A DNA stretch of 64,000 bases from Rhodospirillales bacterium 70-18 (GTDB taxonomy: Bacteria; Pseudomonadota; Alphaproteobacteria; Acetobacterales; Acetobacteraceae). The notes under the pieces were generated by a model. The model made no database searches. It was not told the DNA's origin and worked only from the letters and a program-made list of their open reading frames with translations. This document shows positions 34,797 through 43,815 of the stretch, in pieces. A program made the position numbers and the translations under genes. Where the stretch lies: the NCBI GenBank assembly GCA_001899585.1, contig MKWE01000047.1:1-64000 (forward strand), given 5' to 3'. The first letter of the stretch is position 1. The number at the start of each line of letters is the position of its first letter.

Positions 34797-35588
34797 TCAG
34801 GCTCCCTTGAACACCGGCTTGCGCTTCTCGTTGAACGCGGCGACGCCCTCGCGGCGGTCCGCGGTCGGCGGCAGGCGGTTATACGCCTCGATCTCGAACA
34901 TCAGCGCGCTGCCCAGGTCCATCTGCGTGCCCATATTCACCGACTGCTTGATCTGCCGGGTGGAGAGCGGCGCGTTCTCGGCGATGCGCACCGCCGTGGC
35001 CAGCACCTCGGCCAGCAGCGCGTCGGGCGCGCACACCTGGTTGATCATGCCCCAGTCCAGCGCCTGCTGCGCCGTGAACGGCCGCCCGGTCAGCAGCAGC
35101 TCCTTGGCCCGGCGGCCGCCCACCGCGCGCGGCAGGTTCTGCGTGCCGCCGGCGCCGGGCATGATCCCCAGCGTCACCTCCGTCAGCGCGAAGCGGGCGG
35201 TGCTGGCGGCATAGGCGAAGTCGCAGCACAGCGTCATCTCGCAGCCGCCGCCATAGGCCGCGCCGTTGATCGCCCCAATCACCGGAACCGGGCAGGCCAG
35301 CATCGCCCGCACCTGCCGCTCGAAAACCAGGTGCTGCGCCTGCCACTGCGCATCCGTCATGCCCTGGCGCTGCTTCAGGTCGCCGCCGCCGCAGAACGCC
35401 TTGCTCCCGGCCCCGGTCAGGATCACGCAGCGATACGCCGCCGGGTCGGCGCACAGCCCGTCGAACACCGCCAGCATGTCCAGCCCCATCTGCGTGTTCA
35501 TCGCGTTGGACACTTCGGGGCGGTTCAGCATCACCTGCAGCACATGCGGCGCGGGGTTGGAGAGCAGCAACGTCTCGTAGGTTTGCAT
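34797..35588 (-). CDS. enoyl-CoA hydratase/isomerase family protein
   Basis: A 263-residue crotonase. The oxyanion-hole segments are FCGGGDLKQR and AINGAAYGGGCEMTL. The second catalytic glutamate is visible in LTEVTLGIMPGAGGTQ, consistent with a true hydratase. First gene of the operon with the HMG-CoA-lyase-like and PrpD proteins, divergent from an acyl-CoA synthetase. Probably hydrates a methyl-branched enoyl-CoA such as methylglutaconyl-CoA, but this is only context. Confidence 0.9.
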   Translation of the reverse strand: MQTYETLLLSNPAPHVLQVMLNRPEVSNAMNTQMGLDMLAVFDGLCADPAAYRCVILTGAGSKAFCGGGDLKQRQGMTDAQWQAQHLVFERQVRAMLACPVPVIGAINGAAYGGGCEMTLCCDFAYAASTARFALTEVTLGIMPGAGGTQNLPRAVGGRRAKELLLTGRPFTAQQALDWGMINQVCAPDALLAEVLATAVRIAENAPLSTRQIKQSVNMGTQMDLGSALMFEIEAYNRLPPTADRREGVAAFNEKRKPVFKGA

Positions 35589-35687
35589 CGTTGGACGTGT
35601 TCCGGTTGGTTCGGTTGCGGCGCGAGGCTACCGGCCGTAGGAATCGGGGTCAAACGCCCCCTTCCCCGCCGGGCGCACGGAGAGCAG

Positions 35688-37193
35688 ATGCCGCCGATCC
35701 ATTGGGCCTCCTTGCAGGCCACGCTGGTCCACCGCTTCGGCCCCCGCGTGGCCGTGGTGGATGCCGCCGGACCCACCAGCTACGCCGCCCTGTTCGCCCA
35801 CGCCGCCGGGCTGGGCCGACGCCTTATCGAGGCCGGGGCACGGCCGGGCGAGCCGGTCGCGACCTTCCTGCGCAACGGCCGCGCCGCGGTCGCCGCCGCC
35901 TACGGCACCCAGCTCGCCGGCACCTGCGAGACCCCGCTCAACATCGCCTATACCGAGGCGGAATGCGCCGCCACGCTGGCCATCGCCGGCTGCCGCCATG
36001 TGGTGTGCGCCCGCGAGTACGCCGATTTCTTCCGCGACCACGGCCGCCTTGTCCACGTCATGGACGACATCGCCCCCGAGCCGCTGCAACCGTCCCGCTT
36101 CCCCGCTGTGGACCCCGAACTCCCCGGCCGCATCGGCTTCACCTCCGGCACCACCGGCCTGCCCAAGGCGATCGTCTACCGCCAGCGCAGCCGCTTCCTC
36201 GCCAATGTCGTGCTGCAATCCAGCCTGCCCTGGCTGCCCGGCCGCGGCGAGCGGGTGCTGCTGATGACCCCCTTCGCCCACGGCGCCTCGCTGCAAAGCT
36301 TCGCCTGGCTGGACCAGGGCGGCGAGGTCGTGCTGCTCGACGGCGTGCAGCTCGACCGGGTGGAGGCGCTGCTGGCCGAAGGCAGCATCGCGGCGCTGTT
36401 CGCCGCCCCCACCGTGCTGGCCAAGCTCGCCGCCTCTTTCCCCGACCGCCGCTTCACCGGCGTGCGCACCGTCTTCACCGGCACCGCCCCGCTGCCGCCA
36501 CCCGTCTACGCCGCCGCCCGCGCCATGTTCGGCCCCGCCATCCGCCTCACCTATGGCAAGACCGAGGTGTTCAACCCGATCACCGTGCTCGCGCCGGAGG
36601 AAACCGAGCGCTACTACGCCGAGGGCGGCGGCGCCGACGGCTCCTGCTGCGTCGGCTGGCCCGGCCCTGGCGTGCAACTGGCGATAGACGGCGCGGGCGA
36701 CGGCGAGATCCTCATCCGTGCCGCCCATATGTCCGACGGCACGCTGATCGACGGCGACATCCACCCCTGGCGCGCCGACGGCTTCCACGCCACCGGCGAT
36801 GTCGGCCGCATCGACGCCGAGGGCCGCCTGCACCTCCTCGCCCGCCTGTCCGACGCGATGAAATCCGGCGGCTACAAAATCTACCCGCAGGAGATCGAGC
36901 GCGCGCTCCACCCGGCCCTGGGCCCCGACATCACCGTGCTCGGCCTGCCCTCCTCCTACTGGGGCGAGATCGTCGTCGCGGTCGCCGAGAACCCCGCCCC
37001 CGGCTGGGAGGCCGCCGCCCGCGCCGCCGTCGTCGGCCTCGCCCCCTACAAGCGCCCGCGCTTCCACTTCGCCGTGGATGCCATCCCCCGCAACGGCCAG
37101 GGCAAGATCGTGCGCCGCCACCTGCTGGCCCGCCTGCAATCCGAATGGCGGCTGGCCGACGGCCCGCGCCCCACGCTGGAGAGGATCGCCTGA
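35688..37193 (+). CDS. AMP-dependent acyl-CoA synthetase/ligase
   Basis: A 501-residue ANL-superfamily enzyme that activates a carboxylic acid to its CoA ester using ATP. Motifs: FTSGTTGLPKAIVY (P-loop), YGKTEVFNP, GFHATGDVG, the hinge SGGYKIYPQEIE, and the C-terminal lysine in PRNGQGKIVRR. The ATG at 35688 follows GGAGAG. It overlaps the CoA-transferase gene by one base (TGATG). It is divergent from the enoyl-CoA hydratase operon, sharing a 99-bp promoter region. Confidence 0.92.
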   Translation: MPPIHWASLQATLVHRFGPRVAVVDAAGPTSYAALFAHAAGLGRRLIEAGARPGEPVATFLRNGRAAVAAAYGTQLAGTCETPLNIAYTEAECAATLAIAGCRHVVCAREYADFFRDHGRLVHVMDDIAPEPLQPSRFPAVDPELPGRIGFTSGTTGLPKAIVYRQRSRFLANVVLQSSLPWLPGRGERVLLMTPFAHGASLQSFAWLDQGGEVVLLDGVQLDRVEALLAEGSIAALFAAPTVLAKLAASFPDRRFTGVRTVFTGTAPLPPPVYAAARAMFGPAIRLTYGKTEVFNPITVLAPEETERYYAEGGGADGSCCVGWPGPGVQLAIDGAGDGEILIRAAHMSDGTLIDGDIHPWRADGFHATGDVGRIDAEGRLHLLARLSDAMKSGGYKIYPQEIERALHPALGPDITVLGLPSSYWGEIVVAVAENPAPGWEAAARAAVVGLAPYKRPRFHFAVDAIPRNGQGKIVRRHLLARLQSEWRLADGPRPTLERIA

Positions 37194-38407
37194 TGCTGCA
37201 CCAACGGCGCTTCGACCCCGCGGCCCGACCGCCGCTGGCCGGCCTGCGCGTGGTCGATCTCTCGCGGCTGGTCGCCGGCAACATGGTCAGCCTGCAACTG
37301 GCCGACCACGGCGCCGAGGTCATCAAGGTCGAAGACCCGCAAAAGGGCGACCCGCTGCGCGCCTGGCGGGTGGAGGGCCATTCGCTGCACTGGAAGGTCT
37401 ACGCCCGCAACAAGAAAAGCCTGGCCCTCAGCCTGCGCCACCCCGAAGGCCTCGCCCTGCTGGCCGACCTGCTCGCCACCGCCGACGTGCTGGTGGAGAA
37501 TTTCCGCCCCGGCACGCTGGAGACGATGGGCCTCGCGCCGGAAACCCTGTGGGCGCGCAACCGCAAGCTGATCCTCGTGCGCATCTCCGGCTTCGGCCAG
37601 GACGGCCCCTACCGCGAGCGCCCCGGCTTCGGCACGCTGGTCGAGGGCATGTCCGGCTTCGCCGCCATGAACGGCTTCGCCGACCGCGAGCCGGTGCTGC
37701 CGCCGCTGGCCCTGGCCGACATGGTCGCCGGCCTCTACGGCGCCTACGCCACCATGATCGCGCTGCGCGAGGTGGAGCGCGGGCAACCCGGCCAGGTTAT
37801 CGACCTGCCGCTGCTCGACCCGATCGTCTCCATCCTCGGCCCGCAGGCCGCCAGCTTTGCCGTCTCCGGCCAGCGCCCGGCGCGCACCGGCAGCCGCTCC
37901 GGCACCACCAGCCCGCGCAACGTCTTCCGCACCCGCGACGGCCGCTACCTCTCGATCAGCGCCTCCATCCAGGCCATGGCCGAGCGCCTGCTGCGCGCTA
38001 TCGGCCGCGCCGACATGCTGGCCGACCCGCGCTTCGCCACCAACACCGCCCGCGTCGCCAACGCCGCCGCCTGCGAGGCGCCGATCGCCGAGTTCATCGC
38101 CGCCCGCGACCTCGACGAGGTGATGGCCATCTTCGAGCGCGAGCAGATCACCGCCGCCCCGGTCTACGACATCGACCAACTGATGGCCGACCCGCACGTG
38201 ATCGAGCGCGAAATCCTGCTGGACCTGCCGGACGCCGAACTGGGCCACGTCGCCATGCACAACGTCGTCCCCCGCCTCTCCGCCACCCCCGGCGCCCTGC
38301 GCACCCCAGCCCCCACGCTCGGCGAACACAGCGCCGCCATCCTGGCCGAACTCGGCGTCGCCCCGGCCCGGCTGGCCGCACTCACCAAGGCAGGTCTCGT
38401 CCGCTAG
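37193..38407 (+). CDS. CaiB/BaiF-type (class III) CoA-transferase
   Basis: A 404-residue CoA-transferase. It begins LAGLRVVDLSRLVAGNMVS, contains KVEDPQKGDPLRAW, the NKKSLALSLRHPEG segment, and the catalytic aspartate region LALADMVAGLYGAYAT. It moves CoA between carboxylic acids. The preceding synthetase offers a second way of activating the acid, so the two may work on different substrates of one pathway. Start overlaps the synthetase stop by one base. Confidence 0.92.
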   Translation: MLHQRRFDPAARPPLAGLRVVDLSRLVAGNMVSLQLADHGAEVIKVEDPQKGDPLRAWRVEGHSLHWKVYARNKKSLALSLRHPEGLALLADLLATADVLVENFRPGTLETMGLAPETLWARNRKLILVRISGFGQDGPYRERPGFGTLVEGMSGFAAMNGFADREPVLPPLALADMVAGLYGAYATMIALREVERGQPGQVIDLPLLDPIVSILGPQAASFAVSGQRPARTGSRSGTTSPRNVFRTRDGRYLSISASIQAMAERLLRAIGRADMLADPRFATNTARVANAAACEAPIAEFIAARDLDEVMAIFEREQITAAPVYDIDQLMADPHVIEREILLDLPDAELGHVAMHNVVPRLSATPGALRTPAPTLGEHSAAILAELGVAPARLAALTKAGLVR

Positions 38408-38512
38408 GTACATTCCGTCCCTACCATGCCAACCGGCTAGGATTACATTTCGTCACGGCAAGCAGGCCGGCACCCCCCGCCGCGCATCGCCCCGTCCGAA
38501 TCAGGAACCGCC

Positions 38513-39439
38513 ATGCCGTCGCACCACGCCACGCGAGCCGAAGGCTCGGGGACCGACGACGTCTACACCACCGACTCCTCCGAACACCGCCTGCCGAAAT
38601 ACCGCCTCGCCATGCTGCACCCGGTGCGCGACAGTTCCGCGACGGTTCCGCGACGGTTTGCGACGGTTCCGGGGATGATGACAGCGCCGCAGCGGCAGTT
38701 TCCCGTCGCCATGCTGGTCGCCTCGGTGGTGATCATCCTGCTGTTCACGCTCGGCTCCTTCGCGGTCGCCACCGTGCTGCCCAACCAGGCGATCAACCTC
38801 CAGGAGGGGCTGATGAAGGCGTTCCAGCAGATCTTCGGCCGCCTCGGCATCGGCTGGGCGACGGCGCCTATCTGCGTGCTGCTGGCCTTCGGCGGCATCG
38901 GCGGCGTGATGTCGTGGATCAGCGGCCCCAGCCGCGGCCTACTCTGGACGGCGCGGGAGGGCGAAATCCCGCCGATCCTCGCCAAGGTCAACAAACATGG
39001 CGTGCAGGTCAGCATCCTGCTCGTCCAGGGCGCCATCGTCACCGTCCTGGCGCTGACCTCTTTCGTGATGGCCGATGTCAGCCTGGCGTTCTTCCTGCTC
39101 AGCGCCATGACCATCACGCTCTACCTGATCATGTACATGCTGATGTACGCAGCCGCCATCCGGCTGCGCTATTCGCAGCCCGAACTCGCGCGCAGCTACC
39201 GCGTGCCGGGCGGGCTGGTGGGCATGTGGTGCATCGCCGGCCTGGGCTTCGCAGGCGTCGCCTTCTCGTTCCTGGTCGGCTTCTTCCCGCCGACGCAGAT
39301 CCCGGTCGGCAGCCCGGCGCTCTATGTCGGCCTGGTGGTGGGCGGCACGGTGATGTTCACCGGCCTGCCGCTGCTCATCGGCACCCTGAAGCGGGCCTCC
39401 TGGCGCCAAAAGGCGCCACAGGTGGCGCCGGTCGCCTGA
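38513..39439 (+). pseudogene. truncated APC-family (GadC-like) amino acid transporter
   Basis: Residues from about 62 onward match the C-terminal half of glutamate/GABA-antiporter-like APC transporters, for example AFGGIGGVMSWISGPSRGLL, NKHGVQVSILL, LYLIMYMLMYAAAIRLR and RSYRVPGG. Intact members are about 470-520 residues with roughly 230 residues of transmembrane helices before this point. Here only about 60 hydrophilic residues precede it, so TM1 to about TM6 are missing. A degenerate 11-bp repeat sits exactly at the junction. The frame is open and it could be translated, but a working transporter is unlikely. Confidence 0.75.
38628..38670. repeat. four-copy 11-bp tandem repeat at the transporter deletion junction
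   Basis: GCGACAGTTCC (38628-38638), GCGACGGTTCC (38639-38649), GCGACGGTTT (38650-38659, one base short) and GCGACGGTTCC (38660-38670) follow each other. They lie where the missing half of the APC transporter should be. Confidence 0.85.
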
Positions 39440-39469
39440 GCATCAGTCGCTTGAGCATGGGCTAATCGC

Positions 39470-39503
39470 CGGAAGGCCGGCCCCCTGCCCGACCGTCCTT
39501 CCG
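39470..39503. terminator. hairpin between convergent transporter remnant and gamma-glutamyltransferase gene
   Basis: CGGAAGG (39470-39476) pairs with CCTTCCG (39497-39503), and additional GC pairs can extend it with a bulge. It lies in the 69-bp gap between convergent genes. Confidence 0.45.
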
Positions 39504-39508
39504 CCGGC

Positions 39509-41107
39509 TCAGGCCGCCACCACATAGCCCTCGCGCCTTGGGTCGGCCCCGCCGGTCAGCACCCCGCTCGCCGGGTCGATGGCAATTCCCTGCATCCCCC
39601 CGGCCGCCATCGTCCACGGCAAAGGCGCCTCCACCGCATGGCCCCGCGCGGCAAGCCCGGCCAGCACCGCGGGCGCGATGCGGCTCTCCGCCTGCACCCG
39701 CCGCCCGTCCCACAGCCGCGCGCGCGGCGCCTCGATCGCCGCCTGGATCGGCAGGCGGTAATCGACATGCTGCACCAGCGCCTGGGTCTGCGTCTGGGTG
39801 ATGCCGTAGCTGCCGGGCGTGCCCAGTACCAGCACCGGCCAGGCGCCGCGCAGCGCGATGCTGGGCGAGACCGAGGTGGTCAGCGCCCCGCCCGGAACCA
39901 GCGCGTTCGGCCCGCGCTGGTCCAACTCGCCCCAGTACAGCCCGTTGTTCAGGCACACCCCGGTGCCCGGCACCACCACGCCGCAGCCGAACAGCGCGCC
40001 CAGGCTCTGGGTCAGGCACACCACGTTGCCGGCCCGGTCCGCCACCGACAGCGAGGTGGTGTGCTGCCCCGCCACCTTGCCCTCCGGCGGCGCGATCCAC
40101 TGCTCGGTCGGCCCCTCAACCGGCGCCCCGTCGGCGGCGCGGGCGCGCAGCGCGGCGATCGCCGGCTCGGTCAGCAGTTCCGCCAGCCGCTCCGGCGAGG
40201 GGTTGCCGGCATGCACCCGCACCCCGGCGGCCAGCCGCACCGCCCGCCACACCAGGTCCAGATGCTCCACCCCGTCGCGCGGCAGGCGGGCCAGGTCGAA
40301 CCCGTCCAGGATGCGCAGCCCGAGCAGGAACTGGAACGCCGAGCATGGCGGCGGCGGCACATGCACCACCAGATCGCGATAGGCGGCGGTCACCGGCTCG
40401 GCCCAGCGCGCCTTCACGGCCAGGATGTCCTCCATCGACAGGCAGCCGCCCAAAGCCGCCACATGCGCCACCACCGCCTCGCCCAGCGCGCCGCCATACA
40501 GCAGCCCCGGCCCCTCGGCGGCGATCGCCGCGAAGGTGCCGGCAAGGTCCGGCTGGCGCAGCACCTGCCCGGCCGCCACCCGGTCGCCGCCGCCGGCGTA
40601 CACGCGGCTCCATTCGCCAAAGAACGGATATTTCGCCAGGTCCTTCGCCGACATGTTGCAGCCGGCGACGTTGAAGTCGATCAGCGGAAACCCGTCCCGC
40701 GCCAGCGCGATCGCCGGCGCCAGCACCTCGACCAGCCCGCGCGTGCCGTACTGGCGCAGCATCTCGCACCACCCGGCCAGGTTGGCCGGCGCGGTGGTCG
40801 CCATGGCGCCGCGATACATCTCCTCGCGCCTGCTGAACCGCCCGGCCGGAAAGCCCAGCGGTACGCCGCCACGGAATTGCAGGCAGCGCACCCGCCCCTC
40901 GGCGGCCGAGTACACCGTGGCCATGCCGCTGCCGGCGAGGCCTGACATGAACGGCTCCACCACCCCCAGCGCGGCCGCCACCGCCACCGCCGCGTCGAAG
41001 GCGTTGCCGCCCTGCGCCAGCAGCCGCGCACCGGCGGCCGCAGCCAGCGGATGGGCGGCGGCGACGATGCCGTGCAGCGAGGCGATGGTGGGGCGGGTGC
41101 CGTTCAT
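39509..41107 (-). CDS. gamma-glutamyltransferase family protein (paralogue 1)
   Basis: A 532-residue Ntn-hydrolase precursor. The nucleophile for self-cleavage is Thr350 in GQHTTSLSVAD. GLAGSGMATVY near the N-terminus and LGTPGSYGITQTQ near the C-terminus are family features. There is no signal peptide, so it resembles cytoplasmic YwrD-type members rather than the periplasmic enzyme. It aligns without gaps with the next gene up to at least residue 350 and has the same length. A 151-bp AT-rich structured gap separates the two, so it may be transcribed separately or attenuated. Substrate unknown; gamma-glutamyl peptides or related amides are likely. Confidence 0.92.
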   Translation of the reverse strand: MNGTRPTIASLHGIVAAAHPLAAAAGARLLAQGGNAFDAAVAVAAALGVVEPFMSGLAGSGMATVYSAAEGRVRCLQFRGGVPLGFPAGRFSRREEMYRGAMATTAPANLAGWCEMLRQYGTRGLVEVLAPAIALARDGFPLIDFNVAGCNMSAKDLAKYPFFGEWSRVYAGGGDRVAAGQVLRQPDLAGTFAAIAAEGPGLLYGGALGEAVVAHVAALGGCLSMEDILAVKARWAEPVTAAYRDLVVHVPPPPCSAFQFLLGLRILDGFDLARLPRDGVEHLDLVWRAVRLAAGVRVHAGNPSPERLAELLTEPAIAALRARAADGAPVEGPTEQWIAPPEGKVAGQHTTSLSVADRAGNVVCLTQSLGALFGCGVVVPGTGVCLNNGLYWGELDQRGPNALVPGGALTTSVSPSIALRGAWPVLVLGTPGSYGITQTQTQALVQHVDYRLPIQAAIEAPRARLWDGRRVQAESRIAPAVLAGLAARGHAVEAPLPWTMAAGGMQGIAIDPASGVLTGGADPRREGYVVAA

Positions 41108-41137
41108 GCGAGGATTTCCTCAAGTAAAAAGAGAAGT

Positions 41138-41161
41138 CTTCTTTTTGTGAACAAAAAGAAG
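41138..41161. terminator. AT-rich perfect hairpin A between the two gamma-glutamyltransferase genes
   Basis: Left arm CTTCTTTTTGT (41138-41148) and right arm ACAAAAAGAAG (41151-41161) are perfectly complementary with a two-base loop GA. On the minus strand it lies just upstream of paralogue 1. The AT-richness is striking against the surrounding GC. Confidence 0.6.
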
Positions 41162-41180
41162 CAAAAAAACTTTGTTCGTT

Positions 41181-41209
41181 GGAGACCCGGCGCGGACCGG
41201 GGGAACTCC
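41181..41209. other. GC-rich hairpin between the two AT-rich hairpins
   Basis: GGAG (41181-41184) pairs with CTCC (41206-41209) and CCCGG (41186-41190) with CCGGG (41197-41201), giving a stem with an internal bulge and a six-base loop. It is flanked on each side by an AT-rich hairpin. Confidence 0.5.
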
Positions 41210-41227
41210 AGCGAATAAAAGTTTTTT

Positions 41228-41251
41228 GGTTCTTTTTTTCAAAAAAGAACC
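41228..41251. terminator. AT-rich perfect hairpin B downstream of paralogue 2
   Basis: GGTTCTTTTTT (41228-41238) and AAAAAAGAACC (41241-41251) form a perfect 11-bp stem with loop TC, next to further T and A runs. It lies seven bases past the stop of paralogue 2 on the minus strand and is a good candidate for its terminator. Confidence 0.65.
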
Positions 41252-41258
41252 GCTTCCC

Positions 41259-42857
41259 TCATGGCGTCGCCACATACCCATCCCGCCGCGGGTCCGCCGC
41301 CCCGGTCATCGCCCCCGTGGCCGGATCGATGGCGATCGCCTGCATCCCGCCCACCTGCATGGTCCAGTCGGCCACCGCCGCGATACCGTGCCCGCGCGCC
41401 ACCAGCCCGGCGATCACCTCCGGCGCGATGCGGCCCTCGGCATCCACCTTGGCGCCGTCCCACAGCCGGCAGCGCGGCGCCTCGATGGCGTCCTGCAGGC
41501 CCAGGCCGAAATCCATGTAATGCACCAGGGCCTGCGGCTGCGTCTGGCAGATGCCGTAGCTACCGGGCGTGCCCAGCGCCAGCACCGGCTTGCCGTCGCG
41601 CGTGGCGATGCTCGGCGCGGTCGGCAGCGCCAGCTCGCCGCCGGGCAGCAGCGGGTTGGTGCCGCGAATATCCACCTCGCCCCAGTACAGGAAGTTGTTC
41701 ATGCACACCCCGGTGCCGGGGATCACCACGCCGCTGCCGAACAGCGCGCCCAGGCTCTGCGTCAGGCAGACCACATTGCCCTCGGCATCGGCGACCGAGA
41801 GCGAGGTGGTGTGTTCCTTCTCCGGGTTGGGCGGCACCGGGGAAATCCACTGCTCGGTCGGCCCCTCGATCGGCTTGCCGTCGCTCACCCGGGCGCGCAG
41901 CGTCGCCACATGGCCGTCGCCGAGAAGCCGCGCCAGAAGGTCCGGTCTGGGATTGTTGTGCCGTATGCGCTCCCCGGCGGCCAGCCGCAGGGCGCGCAGC
42001 ACGATGTCCAGGTGCTCCACGCCGTTATGTTCCAGCCGGCCCAGGTCGAACCCGTCCAGGATGCGCAGCCCCAGCAGATACTGGAACCCCTCGCAGGGCG
42101 GCGGCAACGTGTGCATGCGGATGTCGCGATACGCCACCTCCAGCGGGTCCAGCCACACCGGCCGCACCGCCGCCAGGTCCGCCTCGCTGAGGCAGCCGCC
42201 CAGGCTGGCCAGGTGCGCCACCATGCGCCGCCCCAGCGGGCCGCCGTACAGATGCCCCGGCCCGTCGGCGGCGATCGCGGCATAGGTCTCGGCCAGCGCC
42301 GGCTGGCGCAACACGTCGCCCTGCGCCACCTGGCCGGCGCCGGCGGTGTAGTTGCGGTTCCAGTCCTCGAAGAACGGCATATCCTTCAACGATCTGGCCG
42401 ACTGGTTGATGCCGTCGGTGTTGAACTCCACCAGCGGAAAGCCGTCGCCGGCCAGCGCGATGGCCGGCGCGAACACCTCGGCCAGCGTCTTGCGCCCATG
42501 CGCGCGCACCAGCTCGCACCAGCCGGCCAGGTTGCCCGGCGTGCCGGCGGCGAACGGGCCGCGAAACACGTCCTGCCGGCTGCGGAACCGGCCGGCGGGG
42601 AAATGCTCCGGCACGCGGGTGATGAAATCCAGGGTGCGGATGCGGCCCTCGGCGGCGATATGGCAGGTCGCCATGCCCATGCCGGCGAGGCCGGACATAT
42701 AGGGCTCCACCACGTTCAGCGCGGCGGCGGTGGCGGCGGCGGCGTCGAAGGCGTTGCCGCCGCCGGCCAGCAGCTTCGCCCCGGCGGCGGCGGCCAGCGG
42801 ATGCGCCGCCGCCACCATGCCATGCATCGATGCGATCGTTGGCCGCTTGCCGTCCAT
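41259..42857 (-). CDS. gamma-glutamyltransferase family protein (paralogue 2)
   Basis: A 532-residue paralogue of the neighbouring gene, with Thr350 in KEHTTSLSVAD as the predicted nucleophile and the same blocks NAFDAA, EGPTEQWI and LGTPGSYGICQTQ. No signal peptide. I use the ATG at 42857, with GGGGGA eight bases upstream. It lies 37 bp downstream of the BadF-type kinase gene on the same strand, so it is likely in one operon with the kinase, NanE and the M20 amidohydrolase. The two paralogues may differ in substrate, since the substrate-binding middle regions diverge. Confidence 0.92.
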   Translation of the reverse strand: MDGKRPTIASMHGMVAAAHPLAAAAGAKLLAGGGNAFDAAAATAAALNVVEPYMSGLAGMGMATCHIAAEGRIRTLDFITRVPEHFPAGRFRSRQDVFRGPFAAGTPGNLAGWCELVRAHGRKTLAEVFAPAIALAGDGFPLVEFNTDGINQSARSLKDMPFFEDWNRNYTAGAGQVAQGDVLRQPALAETYAAIAADGPGHLYGGPLGRRMVAHLASLGGCLSEADLAAVRPVWLDPLEVAYRDIRMHTLPPPCEGFQYLLGLRILDGFDLGRLEHNGVEHLDIVLRALRLAAGERIRHNNPRPDLLARLLGDGHVATLRARVSDGKPIEGPTEQWISPVPPNPEKEHTTSLSVADAEGNVVCLTQSLGALFGSGVVIPGTGVCMNNFLYWGEVDIRGTNPLLPGGELALPTAPSIATRDGKPVLALGTPGSYGICQTQPQALVHYMDFGLGLQDAIEAPRCRLWDGAKVDAEGRIAPEVIAGLVARGHGIAAVADWTMQVGGMQAIAIDPATGAMTGAADPRRDGYVATP

Positions 42858-42894
42858 GCCGTGTGTCCCCCGTTTTACCTTGCCCGTCAGCCTG

Positions 42895-43815
42895 CTACGG
42901 GGAGCCGGAGGCCGCAAGATGCCCCCCCGCCAGCCGAGCGGCGGCCAGCGCCGCATCGGCCGCCGGCTGGCGGATCTCCAGCCCCGGCGCTGCCGCGCGC
43001 AGCCCGGTCAGGATCGCCGGATGCAGCGTCGCGGCCCGGCCCAGCACCGCCACCGGCAGCACCCCCGCCCGCGCCGTCAGCGCCAGCGCCAGCCGCGCCA
43101 GCTCCACCCCGGCGCGGTGCAGGATGTCCAGCGCCCCCGCATCGCCCCCACCCGCCGCCCGCGCCACCGCGCGCGCCAGCATGGCCACCGCGGCGCGGCC
43201 GTCGGCGGGGCCGGTGCCGCCATAGACATGCGCGCGCACCGCGTTCCAGTCCGCCCCCCCGATCGCCGCGAACAGCGCCGCCCCCAGCCCGCCAGGGGGT
43301 TCACCGGCATCGATGCGGCGGTACAGCAGGTTCAGCCCCTCCCGCCCGATCCAGAACGCCGAGCCGGCATCGTCGATCAGCATGCCCCGCCCGCCCACCC
43401 GCAGGATGCCGCCATCGGCGCGCAGGTGCAGGCCCACCGAGCCGGTGCCGGCATACACGGCATGGCCCTCGCCGGGGCGGAAGACGGCGTGGTAGCCGAT
43501 CCACAGATCGTCCTCCACTCGCACCCGCCCCACCGGCACGCCCAGCGCATCGGCCAGGATGGCGGCGGCGCGGGCGGCCTCCGGGGCGTCGCCGGTCAGG
43601 CCGGTGATACCGGCCACCACGGCGGCGAGGCGGTGGCCGGCGGTGGCCGTGCGCAGCGCGGCGGCGAAGGCCGAGAAGGCCGCCAGCGCGTCGGGGCGGA
43701 ACAGGTGGCCGGTGACGGGCTGCAACTCGCCGCGCGCCAGTTCGGCGCCGGCGGCGTCGCAAATCGCCCATCTGGTGGCCGAACCGCCGCCATCCAGGCC
43801 CAAAAACCGGCTCAT
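42895..43815 (-). CDS. BadF/BadG/BcrA-type ATPase, probable N-acetylhexosamine kinase
   Basis: A 306-residue ASKHA-fold protein. It starts FLGLDGGGSATRWAICD, the phosphate-1 motif typical of N-acetylglucosamine kinase-like BadF family members, and has YAGTGSVGL (phosphate-2-like) near residue 120 and the GGRGMLIDDAGSAFWIG segment. It overlaps nanE by 4 bp. With NanE next to it, phosphorylation of GlcNAc or ManNAc is the best guess. Confidence 0.85.
   Translation of the reverse strand: MSRFLGLDGGGSATRWAICDAAGAELARGELQPVTGHLFRPDALAAFSAFAAALRTATAGHRLAAVVAGITGLTGDAPEAARAAAILADALGVPVGRVRVEDDLWIGYHAVFRPGEGHAVYAGTGSVGLHLRADGGILRVGGRGMLIDDAGSAFWIGREGLNLLYRRIDAGEPPGGLGAALFAAIGGADWNAVRAHVYGGTGPADGRAAVAMLARAVARAAGGGDAGALDILHRAGVELARLALALTARAGVLPVAVLGRAATLHPAILTGLRAAAPGLEIRQPAADAALAAARLAGGHLAASGSP

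Noticed and set aside
35589..35687. operator search in the divergent CoA-gene promoter region
   Set aside because: No convincing palindrome or promoter boxes were visible in these 99 bp.
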